Counted from the first letter of the stretch, positions 18,896 to 29,034 are shown. The stretch: DNA of 64,000 nucleotides from Adiantum capillus-veneris (GCA_014529385.2 CM043953.1:97849842-97913841); one strand, 5' to 3'. Notes: a model not told the origin generated them from the letters alone. Translations and numbers: made by a program.

Positions 18896-19528
18896 TGAGC
18901 TTCGTCTTGACGCTACGTGTGCTACGGTGGTCGAAATCGAGTGTGGAGAAGTGCAGCGTGTTGCCCCCGACTAGAGCTACGCGCCGATACCAACATTGCA
19001 TGCGTATGGTCCGGCTTTGGGAGCTCCTTCTACGAGCTTCATCGGTTGTTTGGGTGAGCATACATTATCCGATTTCGCATTGCAGCATATCCATGCATTC
19101 ACATTGAGTAGAACTACACATTAGGCACTTCAGATTTCAGAACCGAAGACCTGCAAATTTCGGCCAGACATCCTACGTGTTTCTGCACTGGGTGTTTTGG
19201 GTCGTGATTTTGGTTCATAGACCTTAGGGAGAGTGGCATATAGGTATTAGTAGGGTCTCCTTCAAGTTCTATGGTGTTTTGAAAGTGTTTGATGGGTGTT
19301 CGGATCTAGCAAGCGTTGTAGGAAGTTTCCTCTTTTGCACTCTTGAAGGCTGTGACTTAGACAATTGGTAGAGACCTCTGTAGGAATTAGTTAGGAGTCG
19401 GTCGAGTGTAGGTTGACACCTTATGCTTGCTTCCACGCGCCTACGGGTCGAGCTTCATCCTTAGCTGACATTACTTGTTAGGTGAGTTCTCGCTGTGCTG
19501 ACGTCCGTCGCGGCGTACCCGTCCAACA
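18575..19528 (+). repeat. 3' LTR of the gypsy-type element
   Basis: Starts TGTTAGAA after the polypurine tract and probably ends GTCCAACA at 19528; the ends form a short inverted repeat (TGTTAGA / TGTTGGA). It contains a TATA box (TATATATA, 18777-18784), an A-rich region near 18800, a GA microsatellite (about 18865-18893) and a GC-richer R-U5-like part. A half copy of the palindrome (AGACATCCTACG) sits at 19166-19177. No partner LTR is in the window, so the right end is inferred from its terminal CA only. Confidence 0.65.
18777..18784 (+). promoter_or_regulatory. LTR TATA box
   Basis: TATATATA, 202 bp into the LTR, followed by CC and an A-rich stretch (AATGAAAAAAACC) that could serve in polyadenylation. 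Confidence 0.55.
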
Positions 19529-20734
19529 GGACATTCAATGCAATGCATAAAAGGATTGCAGATGTTATATATGCTGACAAGCCACCTTCTTTTTCTTAAA
19601 CAATGGATTTGTTTATTTATTTTGCGGAATACAAGGTTCCATCACAAGAAGTGCATATGGAGAACTATATCAGTTACCTGTTCCACCACCATAAGTTTAC
19701 TTGATTGGGAAGCCCTTGATGCATGTACTATATATCAAATCCAAGATCAAAGAAGACATCCTTAAAGCTATGTCTCCGGGAAGGATATCAAGAAGGATTA
19801 AAGTTCAATGGTTCTTTCCTATACATGTCTTTGTGGCATGTTTTAAAACAATGGACTTGCAGAGGACAAAGATGATGTGGCTTAATATAAGACTTTCTAT
19901 GATTGAACTAGATAATGTACTTGGAGACGCATGGAATACCAAAGAAACTTTCCCCGTATTGGCGATAATATTAGTTGTAGAGTAAGCCCAAATTCTATGT
20001 CTATCTCATATCAGCTATGTTGTCAGTCATTAGTCATGGTCTATGACTATAGGAGATGGAGAAGCAAGTTAGGTAGTTGGATTCCTCTTGACTTTGAGGA
20101 AAATTGTCCAGAGTTTGAACTAAAGGTCATAGTCCATCCACACACTCAGCATAAGAAGCCTTATAGTAGCAACAAATTGGAGACTACAAGATGTTAGAGA
20201 ATCTCTTGAGTTTCTTGATGAAACATCTCTTGATTATATATTCAAAGTGGATGGAAAGTTGTGAGCACAAGCATGGAGAATTCAACCTCTTGCATCACAT
20301 GTCTTCACCCAAAAGGAGTTGTATTTGAGCCACTTGCAAGGACTTGACAAAACCAATTCAACGCTGTAATCATTGCATTTTGCAGATATACATGTCTTTT
20401 TTACCTTGTTGTGATCATTATTTATGATGTTTTAAATTTACGTAACACCATGATACACAGTTAGGAATCAAATAGTTGGTATTAAATTTTGAAGTACAAG
20501 ATTATGAACCACCAAAGGGTGTATGTTCATATGGAGAAAATGAACAAAAGTGTATATAACTTTTGTGGAGTAATCATCAATCATGAAACTTCGCTTTTAT
20601 ATTTTCTTGAGAGGATCCTTTATGACAGAGACCCTTTTTCTTTTGTGTTTAGGACGGGGTGAAGTAAAATCAGGAGGGGGGGTGGTGAGTTGGGCTCCTC
20701 TCAAGGCTTGGCACAGAGGACTTGGCAGTGGGTT
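19529..20734. other. Unassigned DNA with short open frames
   Basis: Several short plus-strand frames (19538-20197) read like fragments of a real protein, for example 'FAEYKVPSQEVHMENYIS' and 'GSWIPLDFEENCPEFELKV', but stops separate them and I recognise no family. They may be decayed exons. The rest is AT-rich and featureless. Confidence 0.35.
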
Positions 20735-21277
20735 CTATGGGGGTTGGTGCTTTGGGCTCCTAAGGAGAGGTTGTCTTGGGTGACTTGGCTTTGGGCGTCT
20801 TGGGTGACTTGTCTTTGGAAACATGAATGGTAGTTTGAAAAGTGAGCCAAGTGCCTCCCCCTTACTGTTCTTAGCTGAACAACTCTTTTGAATCTTGAAT
20901 TTCAATGGTGAATGGAATGGATAGCCCTTTGCATCTGCTTTTCTTTTTGCAGGGCTCTTCTTGTTGGTGGGTCTCTTCCTCTTGGTAGGGATCTTCTTTG
21001 CATGGCTCTTCTTTGTAGGGCTCTTCTTTGTAGGACTCTTATTTGTATGGCTTCTATTTGCAGGGCTCTTATTTGTATGGCTCCTCTTTGAAGGGCTCTT
21101 CTTTGCAGGTCTCTTCCTCTCGTGATCCCTTTTCTTTGCATCCAAACCCTTGGTGGCTCTACCGTTGTTTGGTGGAAAATGAGACTCTAGTTCATCTGTA
21201 GTTGGTGCCATAGGAGAGTCTGGATCATTTGGGTTTATTGATCTTTCTAAAACCATAGAAACAGCCTTCTCTCTCAC
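20735..21277 (-). CDS. Lys/Ser/Pro-rich repeat protein, hypothetical
   Basis: A 180-codon minus-strand frame. Residues ~50-115 are a degenerate tandem repeat of KKSP/NKSP/KKSH units (NKSPTKKSPTKKSHAKK), encoded by a roughly 18-27-bp DNA repeat (AGGGCTCTTCTTTGTAGG type). The SPxK pattern recalls the DNA-binding and CDK-target motifs of linker histones and some plant H2A/H2B tails, but the resemblance is compositional only. The N-terminus is acidic (NPNDPDSPMAPTTDELES) and the C-terminus is again Pro/Arg/Lys (SHPRRPKPSHPRQP). It could be the last exon of a minus-strand gene that also covers 21380-22350. It lies 1.6 kb from a histone H3-like pseudogene on the same strand. No start context or promoter is decisive. 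Confidence 0.4.
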   Translation of the reverse strand: MREKAVSMVLERSINPNDPDSPMAPTTDELESHFPPNNGRATKGLDAKKRDHERKRPAKKSPSKRSHTNKSPANRSHTNKSPTKKSPTKKSHAKKIPTKRKRPTNKKSPAKRKADAKGYPFHSPLKFKIQKSCSAKNSKGEALGSLFKLPFMFPKTSHPRRPKPSHPRQPLLRSPKHQPP

Positions 21278-21379
21278 CCATGTGACCTAAGACTCTGGAT
21301 ATTCATGCAATTGCAGCAAATAGAAAAAGAGCATAAAGAACACAAGTACATACATAAGTTAAGAAGTCAAAACAAATCA

Positions 21380-22350
21380 ATGGCACATGGGATGCACACT
21401 TACAATGAGTGTAGTCATCTTGCACCGTGACTCAAGATATCTACATGCATTGGCAAGCACCATCCACAAGATGTTCAGTCTATTTGTAAAGGCACTTTTT
21501 GATTGTAGTACTTGAAAGCTTCTATATTGTAATCCTTATTTGTGGTACTCGGGTGACCAGCAATAAGTTTGGCACCACTGTAAAGAAGACATCAATCAAA
21601 AAGCTACTAATAGAAAACAAGGGGCCATCAAGCATAGATCATACTTTAGACTTACAGTTTACTTCTCCCATGGATACTTGACAGTGAAGTCATAAATATA
21701 ACATATTTTTCCAAAAGATTGAAGATAATAAGGCTCCAATTCCCTCTACAAGAAAATAACAATTAGCTAGGAATAACACATACTATTAAAAATTGTTAGA
21801 AGTTAAGACTTACCCTTCAACATAGGGGTATATTATGTAATTGCAAGTGAGCATGTCATACTCTTCAGAAAAACTTGAAAGGCTTCCTTGCTTTTTGAAT
21901 AGGCACTGTGTCACTAGAGGATCAAGTATGGATATTTGCATAGCTATAGACTTTGGAAAATACCTCACAAGACACCTAAAGTCAAACAAAATACATCCCC
22001 CAAAGAGGCCCTCGTAGACGCATATGCACTAATAATTAGCAAAGGGGCAACACATACATGAGACGGGATAAAGAGCACAGTATCACCAACCTCAATGTTG
22101 GGGTTTACAAGCATACTTGTGTCTTAGGGAATATGTCACAATACACCTCATCATCCCCATACATGGAGACATCCACAACAATTTGGCATGTATTTTTTCA
22201 TAAAGGAGAGAGTTTCATGCTCTTAAAAAAAATTCTTTCTCTGTAAGGATAGCATCTTCTGAAATCATGTCTTTCTCCCTCTCAACCTCCTTGCCTGCTT
22301 TGATATCCTTGGCCTTTCTTGTGTCATACTGATATCCTTGGCCCCTGACT
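21380..22350 (-). pseudogene. Possible decayed exons, minus strand
   Basis: On the minus strand, several coding-like blocks are bounded by plausible splice sites. One (near 21940-21825) ends CEG-type 'YIIYPYVEG' before GTAAGT. One (near 21755-21670) begins after TTTTCTTGTAG and reads 'ELEPYYLQSFGKICYIYDF'. One (near 21590-21410) begins after CTTCTTTACAG and reads 'AFKYYNQKVPLQID', a stop, then 'TSCGW', ending before GTAAGTG. The Gln ... S-C-G-W spacing faintly recalls the catalytic end of Ulp1/C48 cysteine proteases, often carried by plant transposons. I cannot assign a function with confidence. Confidence 0.25.
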
Positions 22351-22442
22351 TCTTCTACTGCCTGGCAGGGGGAATATTTAAGATTTCATAGGTCCTAGAT
22401 CCTCACTAGGAATTGGCTCCAAAGCCTTATCAAACTTGTGCT

Positions 22443-22862
22443 CAGCCTTGACACAAGCACAAAATCTTTGCTCATCAATGTGACCATGTGAGAAAATGCA
22501 GCTGCAATGTAGCTATCATTCATAAATTCTATTAAGAAATCCTCAGCAGTCTCCTGAAGGCACATCAAGGCTTAAGATTTCCACCTTACTGTAACAAAAG
22601 TTTTGCTTTCATCATGCTCACCAATCTATCTGATATCTCTTTGACAACTCTCATGAAGGGTAGCCTAGGAATAAGAAGACAAGTAGATTTTTGTGCTTTC
22701 GTTATCTCCCTTAGAGATTTGACTTGATAATTCATTCTCTTCCTAGCAGTAGGCCTTTGACGAGGTTGTGTAAGTGGCTTCTCCTCCTCTTTCTTCCCAA
22801 ACTCCAGCTTGACTGATTCCTGCTTGGTAAACTTTTCTTGCAGTTTTCTTTTTCCTTGCCAT
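22443..22862 (-). pseudogene. Histone H3/CENH3-like pseudogene
   Basis: The minus-strand ATG at 22862 gives MARKKKTARK, like the H3 N-terminus (MART-K-x-TARK). After a frameshift the frame reads 'LREITKAQKSTCLLIPRLPF' and 'MRVVKEIS', the H3 alpha-N helix and helix 1 (family: ALREI..QKST.LLI..LPF.R.VREI). A second frameshift and a stop follow, then 'ALMCLQETAEDFLIEFMNDS', 'HMVTLMSKDF' and 'VLVSRL', which match helix 2, loop 2 and helix 3 (AL..LQEAAEDYLV..F.D ... RVT.M.KDF.LARRL). Two traits favour the centromeric variant: LLIP in place of LLIR, and an Arg-Trp just before helix 2. It has at least two frameshifts and one stop and no obvious introns, so it may be a processed copy. It would have been a nucleosome core protein. 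Confidence 0.7.
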
Positions 22863-22883
22863 CTGATAGTCGAAAAGGAGTAT

Positions 22884-23222
22884 GCTGGAAAAAATGCCCG
22901 AAAAACGGGATAGGAGGTACTCATAACTTTTCAAAACATGCACTATCGCGTCATGCGAGAAGATGGGATGAAAATCTCACATGCTTTGATATTGCCCAAA
23001 CAAGGCGATAAAAGGTGCTTGCAAGTTTTCAAACTATGCGCTATCGTGTCATGTAGGTAGATGTGAAGAAAGTGGCTCCACTATATAAGATTTCCCAAGC
23101 AACGCGATAGGATTTGCTTTCAAATTTTCAAACCATCCATTATCCCGTCGTGCGGGTAAATATCACACCTTGGAGATAGATGCTCGCGACAATGCAATGT
23201 CACAACGTGGAGGATAATTATA
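22884..23222. repeat. 98-bp tandem repeat with GCGATA/TATCGC motifs
   Basis: Diverged units begin TTTTCAAA at 22928, 23026 and 23125 (spacings 98 and 99 bp), each with 'ATGC(A/G)CTATCG(C/T)GTCATG' or a relative, and a GGCGATA-type block near the unit end. A partial unit precedes at 22884. It lies immediately upstream (on the minus strand) of the histone-like start. Further GCGATA/TATCGC copies occur at about 23240, 23279 and 23930. Confidence 0.6.
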
Positions 23223-24346
23223 GTACACATGCTCGAACAAAGCGATAGAATGAACTTGCACTATTTAAGACCAAAGCTTATCGCATCATGGAAGATAACT
23301 TACAAACATAATGGGAGGAGGCAATTGTAAAAGGATCTTTTAAATGACGCAATGGGTGGGGGATGGAGTAAGGACGAAACGACGCGACCAGATGATTTGA
23401 GAGGGGTGAGAAATGAGCATGTGACATCAACGTTTTATACTTCCGACCAACCGTATAGTGATTGTTGGAACTTTTCCACGTGCCACATGTGCATGCGTGA
23501 CACGTGTCACAAACAATCATTTTTTAGTCCCCTATATTAAGCTTGGCCTTTGCTGCTTTCTCTCCCTTCCCACACCCTACGACGATCCCTTACGGTGCCA
23601 TTACACATACGCCCACGACTTTTCTATCCCCTTTTTAGCACTTTTTCACTTGTTCCGTCCGCACGGCACGAGTAGGTGGTGTTGAAAGACTTAGGATACA
23701 GGACAATTGTCTCGTTAAGGCTTCAACTCAAAGCTTCTAGAAGTATCCTTCTTACCCATTAGTTTATCAACTTTTCCAACCCCTTTTGAGCACTCTCATC
23801 CCCTCACCTTTTGCATATTTTAACTCCATTCCTCCCTATCCTATACATCCTCCAACATATCCCCCTAGGGGATCTCCACATCGATCTAGCCTGCTCTCCC
23901 TCCTATCCCATTCATAACTCCTACACGACGCGATAAGCGATATTTGCAGAGTCTGCCTCATGCGAGTATTGTGTCGTTCGGGTCTGAAGTGTTCACTGAT
24001 GGTCTCTCAAGTAACCTTCTGCATGATGAAATAAGATATAGTTATAGAGTCTGCCTAAGGATTTTTTTTTGCCGTTCGGTTCTAAAGGATTCACTAGCCT
24101 GTGGTCTCTCAAGTTTGATACCATCTTCATAACCAAAAGATGAGTTTTTTTGCTGAAGGTCGTGAAGAGATTTTAGAGGAGAGCCCAACTGAGAAGCTCT
24201 TGGTTGTTGTCATGGATGGTGGTGACATGGAAGTGTACTCAAAGGTAAATGAAATATTTAATCCTTTGTGCTGGTGGTACCATCATAGCATAGCTCCAAT
24301 GACCAACAAAGTTATCAATCTAGAGAGATGAGCTACTCGACTAGGT
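23223..24346. other. Unassigned DNA
   Basis: No protein family recognised. It contains an inexact duplication: 'GAGTCTGCCT(C/A)..' with 'TCGTTCGG.TCT..AG' near 23950-23990 and again near 24050-24090, ending in both cases with 'GGTCTCTCAAGT'. Confidence 0.35.
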
Positions 24347-24626
24347 GAGGATGATAGGCCGAAGAGAAGTTTAGCCTTGTCCCTAAATTCTCAAAGAGAC
24401 CCTTCCAAAAATTACTGGTCATTCTACGATCTATATTCGACACTATGGACATTGGCAAGCCATGGTACTTGAAGATTTGTGATATGAAGAGGGTTGTCAT
24501 TTGATGGGCTTTGATAGTCTTTTTGACAGGTATAAAATGAGCTTGTTTGTTGAACCTGTCTGCTATCGTCCATATTCCCGTATTCCCATGGATAGACTTA
24601 GGCAATCCATGGATATGCTCTCCCAT
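24347..24626 (-). pseudogene. Host gypsy integrase core fragment
   Basis: Reads 'HGLPKSIHGNTGIWTIADRF', 'YHGLPMSIVSN' and 'NFWKGLFENLGTRLNFSSAYHP', equivalent to the integrase core of the plus copy. The second catalytic Asp region is IVSNIDRR where the plus copy has IVSDRDPR, so it is damaged. The sequence diverges right after the Tyr-His-Pro, losing the catalytic Glu. Confidence 0.85.
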
Positions 24627-24781
24627 GGTGAATTAGGGATTGGCAAAGGTTGAAGCAATCCAAGTTGCTTCCCTCTATCAAACTTCGTCTTTTGGCATAC
24701 CACACGTTTAGAAACATACTCTTGTATGTTTGCTTTCATGGCAGGCCAATAGAAATATGTTTCTATCCCTTTTAGGGTAGA

Positions 24782-25497
24782 CTAAATCCCTCTATGCCCC
24801 GCATAAGGAGGAGCATGATATTCATACATTACTTTCTCCCGTAGTGACTTAGTAACACATAGTCTATTTCCATAGAGAAGATAACCATCTTGTAAGGTAA
24901 ATGGTTCCTCTTTCTTCCCTAGTGCAAGGGCTGAAATCACATCTCTAAAATCGGGATCAATAGCGTACTCATCTATCATAGAAGATAGATCATTGTTAGT
25001 TGCTATGGAAACCGCGTTCACTCTAGGCCATCTTGAGAGTGCATCAGCCAATTGATTATGCTTGCCATCAATGTGAGCAATATGAAAATGAAATTGCAAA
25101 AGGAAATTTGCCCACCTCATTTGCTTGTCCGAGAGCTTGGTGTGCATCGTGAAGTACTTAAGGCTTTGGTGATCCGTCCGCAGAATGAAAGGAGTCCCCA
25201 ATAAATAGAGCTTCCACGAATGTAAGGCATGTAGAACTGCGAGGAGTTCCTTTTCATATATTCCAGAGCTTGCTCAACAGGGTCGAGCCTTTGACTTTCA
25301 TAGGCTATGGCGTGCCCTTCTTGGAGCAAAGCAGCTCCAAGGCAATCACCACAAGCGTCACATTGGACCTCCAATGGCTTTGAGAGATCCAGCAGTGTAA
25401 GCACAGGTTGAGAGATAAGCTTTTTGAAAGCATTGTTCTCCTTGGTAGACCATGTATACCTAACGTTTTTCTTTGTTAGGTCATGTAATGGTCCCAA
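24782..25497 (-). pseudogene. Host gypsy RNase H and integrase zinc region
   Basis: Two overlapping frames. 25497-25117 holds the RT thumb to RNase H start (VQCDACGDCLGAALLQEGHA) and 25201-24782 holds the RNase H end (LRTDHQSLKYF, HIDGKHNQLADALSRWP) and the beginning of integrase (VMYEYHAPPYAGHRGI). A frameshift near 25200-25250 separates them. This copy keeps the segment (VTKSLREKV) that is deleted in the plus-strand relative at 36380. Enzyme roles are as in the family: RNA removal from the hybrid, then integration. Confidence 0.85.
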
Positions 25498-25530
25498 GAT
25501 TTGTGAGAACTTTTCTATGAAGCATCTATA

Positions 25531-26928
25531 TTATGCACACATACCTATAAAGCTTCTTAGTTCATGTAGATTCCTTGGATTAGGCCATCCTTTTATTACC
25601 TCTAGCTTTGATGGATTCATTTGGATGCCATCTTGAGAGATAATGTGACCTAAATATTGAATCTCTTGTAATAAAAACTCACTTTTCTTTAGATTAATAT
25701 AAAGTTTATTCTCTTGTAAAACTTGAAATATTACATGGAGGTGTTGCTTGTGTTTGTCTAGTGAATTAGAGTAGATGGTTATATCATCAAAGAACACTTC
25801 AATAAAGGTTCAGTGAGGCCTGAATAGCTTCTCCATCAAGCGGTTAAATGTGGCTAGTGCATTGGTCAAGCCAAAAGGCATGACAATGTATTCATAAAGA
25901 CCAAACGTAGTGCCAAATGCGGTCTTTACAATGTCTTGATCAACTATCCTTATTTAATGAGAGCCCCTTTTTAGGTCAATCCTATTGAAGTAGGTTGACC
26001 CTTGTAGCTTATCATATAGGTCTTCTACCCATGGAACGGGAAACCTATTCTTGATAGTGATCCTATTTAGTGCTCTATAGTCAACACACATACAATATGT
26101 GCCGTCTTTCTTTTGCACTAATAACACGGCTGAATAAAATGGAGATGAGCTAGGCCTAACCATGCCCTTCTCAACTAACTCATGCATTTGCCGCATAATC
26201 TCCTCTTGTTGAGATTGAGAAACTCTATAAGGAGGTTTATTAGGCGGTGAACTTCCTGGGAGAAGTTCAATTGCATGGGCATTATTGCTTCGTTTAGGAG
26301 GTAGTTCACAAGGGATGTCATCAATAAAAACATCTTGAAATCCCTTGAGAAAATTGGATAACTGTAATTTATTGTGATTTTTTATATTTTCTTTTGCTAA
26401 AGCATTAGGTTCATTTTGAGAATCTTTAACAAAAATCATGTACATGGAAATAGAGCTCTTTATTGACTTATTGAAAGCTTGCATATGTACAATGGGTATG
26501 GTGTTACCCAACTCCTTAGCATCTATGTACGTATCTTTTTCCATGGACCTAAAGCAGGTTTTCCTTTCAAGGAATTTAACATTGGCAGACATGCAATCAA
26601 AACATGGTGCCCCTAGGATTACATCCTCGTGCTTGAGAGGAAAGATAAAGAAGTCCTCCTTGTCCACATTGCTTTGGACATGGAGCCTCAATTTCCCAAT
26701 TAAGGGAGTGACTGAGGCTTCTTGCCCCTTGAAAGTACCATCAGCAGGTAGGACATCTCCCATCTCATAGGCTTGGATGCCTAGCTTGGTGGCCAACTCT
26801 ATGGATATGAAATTGTGAGTAGAACTAGGGTCAAAGAGAATAAAAGCATCATGTTCTCTTACTTTTTTCCAAGGATGGCATAGAGAAGATCCTTTGTGGT
26901 GAGCATCCTCTTCTTGGATTTTGACCAA
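25531..26928 (-). pseudogene. Host gypsy protease and reverse transcriptase
   Basis: 26928-25954 starts in the protease (AFILFDPSSTHNFIS; the plus copy has DPGST, so the Gly of the active-site loop is Ser here), passes 'VILGAPCFDCM', a linker with 'IELLPGSSPPNKPPYRVS' and the RT fingers (DYRALNRITIKNRFPV). A frameshift or stop near 25955 breaks it. 25797-25531 continues with the catalytic FFDDITIYS box and 'LGHIISQDGIQM'. Several residues that are fixed in RTs are changed, and no single frame spans the domain, so it is dead. Confidence 0.9.
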
Positions 26929-26949
26929 GATAGCTCTAGGAGGCTCATT

Positions 26950-27712
26950 TCATGTATTCTTGTGGGGACAAGCACGATAGACATGCCCTTGATCCCCGCA
27001 GTTGAAACAACGCTTATTTTTACGATAACACTCAAGCTCTTCAGGAGAGATTTTATTTTTGCCTATATAAACTCCCTTCTCCTGAGCTTTGTTGTTGTTG
27101 GCATTACCTTTAGGAGACTTTTGGACGTTGTCCTTCCCCTTGGGCTTGTTCTTACGGTCCTTGTTCTCCGTGGGCTTAAGATTTCTCTTAGCCCCTTGAT
27201 TCATGAAGCCACCATGGTATGGTGTATGACTGCAGATATGGTGTGTGGCCTATTGCAGTTGACATACTCCACCATATCTTTAGTTGGGTCCGCACATAAT
27301 TGTTGTTTTTGCGCTCCAAAATACATCTTTTTGAAGACAGTGGCTTTGAGATGTAAGTCCCAAAACTTGTCTACATATTTATGAATATATTTGTAGGGAG
27401 AGAGCTTCAAGCTTAACCATTCGGTGAGTACTTTGTCTTTGGCATCAGTAGCCAAAAACTGCTTCATAATGGAAGCTCTTAAAGCGTTCCATGTTCGTGG
27501 AGCTTCACCATTCACCCGTAGGCTAGACCACCATTGCCTGGCAGACTTTTGAAAATGCATATCTATATGGCGTAGCTTAGAGGACTCCTTGAAGCCCTCA
27601 TCTCCAAATGCCGCATTGAATTGTTGGATGAAGGCTAAGAATCTGTCTGTATCACCAAAGGTGCCATCGTAGGTAAGGAAAGAGATGTTCTTTCCTCCCT
27701 CTTTGAACTTTT
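26950..27712 (-). pseudogene. Host gypsy gag, C-terminal half
   Basis: 27712-27201 encodes the capsid domain (FKEGGKNISFLTYDGTFG, ARQWWSSLRVNGEAPRTW, LRASIMKQFL) and 27204-26950 the nucleocapsid with one zinc knuckle (CFNCGDQGHVYRACP, all four ligands kept). The open frame begins inside the neighbouring LTR, so its first residues (MQAVPCSLSL...) are not gag: the true gag junction is at 27712, where the inserted element begins. The N-terminal half is at 39707-40467. Confidence 0.9.
27708..27712 (-). repeat. Target-site duplication CTTTT, left copy
   Basis: CTTTT next to the LTR end TGATAG; matched by CTTTT at 39707-39711 next to the other LTR end CCAACA. Five bases is the usual target duplication for LTR elements. 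Confidence 0.85.
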
Positions 27713-27963
27713 TGATAGGCTCGAAGCTATGGAGGGTGCAGGTGGGAAGCCATGGTTTCACTGGTCTTGCAGAGGAGCACGAGAGAGAGAGAGAGAGAGA
27801 ACACGGTACTGCTTGCAAAAAAAATCACTCTATATCTTTTGATCAAAGTATAGACTTACATATAAAGGAGGCTTGAGATAGCTATGCAAAAACACTTGGC
27901 TTCTAACTGAGCTTTGCCCTGCATGCTATAAAGGGAGTTTCCCACAGCAGGCTAGACACCATT

Positions 27964-29001
27964 CATTAGGAAAGAAATGGACTCATTTTCGGGCCTTTCA
28001 ACTCTAGTGAGAGAATGCTCCTTAGCCAATAGGAAGAAGGCTAACGTTACGTTGAAAAAACCTTTTTTCTCATTTTTAAAATGGCCATCAAAACCATTTT
28101 GGTGAAATTGTCACTATTATCAAAAAAGTAAGGCGCTCGATAATGACATCTGGCACAAGCGCCGAACGCCTTTTTATGACCCGTTGTTGCTATCCTATAA
28201 AGTGCAGTACTTGTACTTGTGCATCTCGCACAAGTATCAATCACCTTTTTATGAAGTCCTCGCAATTTAAATTCGAACAGATTGTACTTGATAGTGATTG
28301 ATAGATACTATTTAAGACTATGAAGGAGTCAAAACCAAGCGAATAGAGGCACTTGAGGGGTCTTTGGGACCTCTATTCCCTTGGTTTTGACCTTATGAGG
28401 CCCTAGGATTAAAATATAGCACTTTTTAAGCCCACGGATGCATCCGGAACGTCCAAAAACCATAGGATACCTCTTTAAAACGCTAAAATCTGACGTCTAT
28501 TCGCTTGGTACTGACCTCATGAGGCCCTAGGCTTAAAAATGCTATATCTTGAGCTAGAGACATCAAATTTCAGCAACCCCTCAAGGGCCTCTATTCGCTT
28601 GGTACTGACCTCATGAGGCCCTAGGCTTAAAAATGCTATATCTTGAGCTAGAGACGTCAGATTTCAGCGTTTTAAAGAGCTATCCTATGGTTTTTGGATG
28701 TTGCGGATGCATCCGTGGCATTATTTTTGTATTTTGAAAACAACTCTTATGTGTTTCCTCTCATCGCACATCACATCACTCATTAAGATTCACAGACATG
28801 GAATTTTATGTACACTTAAGTTGGGCTCTCGAAAAGCATTTTGTACGAGCATGCATTTAAGTGATTGAGCAAACTTTTACTTATGTACTATGAGAAATAG
28901 AATTCCAAAAAAAAACTTTTACATTTTTCATAATTACCTCTCTCTATGCTGAGTTGGCGTTTCTTACAGGGCCCAAAATTGAGTCCAAGTTTCTCCTAAT
29001 G
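27964..29001. mobile_element. Foldback/MITE-like DNA element, 1038 bp
   Basis: Imperfect terminal inverted repeats of about 33 bp: CATTAGGAAAGAAATGGACT at the left, and on the other strand CATTAGGAGAAACTTGGACT at the right, both leading into an ATTTT(C/G)GGGCC-like block. The empty site is seen in the sister LTR. No transposase frame is present, so it is non-autonomous. Inside are a 67-bp inverted repeat (28432-28498 with 28652-28718, 4 mismatches), a 22-bp hairpin (28328-28349 with 28370-28391, 1 mismatch) and a 78-bp direct repeat (28497-28574, 28591-28668). The target duplication is not clear, so the superfamily is left open. Confidence 0.75.
28432..28718. repeat. 67-bp inverted repeat enclosing two 78-bp direct repeats
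   Basis: The left arm (28432-28498, starting CCACGGATGCATCCG) pairs with the right arm (28652-28718, ending CGGATGCATCCGTGG) with four mismatches. The loop consists of two near-identical 78-bp units offset by 94 bp (CTATTCGCTTGGTACTGACC start). The transcript would fold into a long stem. Confidence 0.9.
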
Positions 29002-29022
29002 ACCGGGCTTGCATACCCAGCA

Positions 29023-29034
29023 GCCCCCCCTCAA
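29023..29034 (-). promoter_or_regulatory. Polypurine tract of the gag-only element
   Basis: Minus strand TTGAGGGGGGGC, directly followed by the 3' LTR start TGCTGGG. Confidence 0.8.

Larger units (their letters stand above)
2736..19528 (+). mobile_element. Large atypical Ty3/gypsy-type element, 5' LTR missing
   Basis: The order is: leader with palindromes, polyprotein frame (3862-12297), spacer with a second palindrome array, second long reading frame (15112-18523), polypurine tract (18561-18574) and LTR (18575-19528). The shared palindrome links the two halves. Domains in order are a 208-residue N-terminal region of unknown kind, gag, two zinc knuckles, aspartic protease, linker, RNase H with no RT before it, two H2C2 modules, DDE integrase, a second protease-like domain, and a basic tail. 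No chromodomain was seen. An alternative is two abutting or nested elements, because a G-run at 12465 could be a polypurine tract ending the first. The 5' LTR and primer-binding site were not found. Confidence 0.6.
27713..29022 (-). repeat. 3' LTR of the gag-only element
   Basis: On the minus strand it runs from TGCTGGGTATGC (29022) to GAGCCTATCA (27713). Both ends match the 5' LTR. It holds a short GA tract (about 27781-27800) and is interrupted at 27964-29001 by a terminal-inverted-repeat element; the uninterrupted site can be read in the 5' LTR near 39681 (ACACCATTACCGGG). Confidence 0.88.

Noticed and set aside
27201-27818. Complete gag starting at 27818
   Set aside because: The first ~36 codons are translated LTR and GA repeat of the inserted element; real gag begins at 27712.
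27955-29010. Clear target duplication for the foldback element
   Set aside because: Flanks ACACCATT and ACCGGGCT share no exact repeat, and the empty site in the sister LTR shows no duplicated bases; small later changes may hide it.
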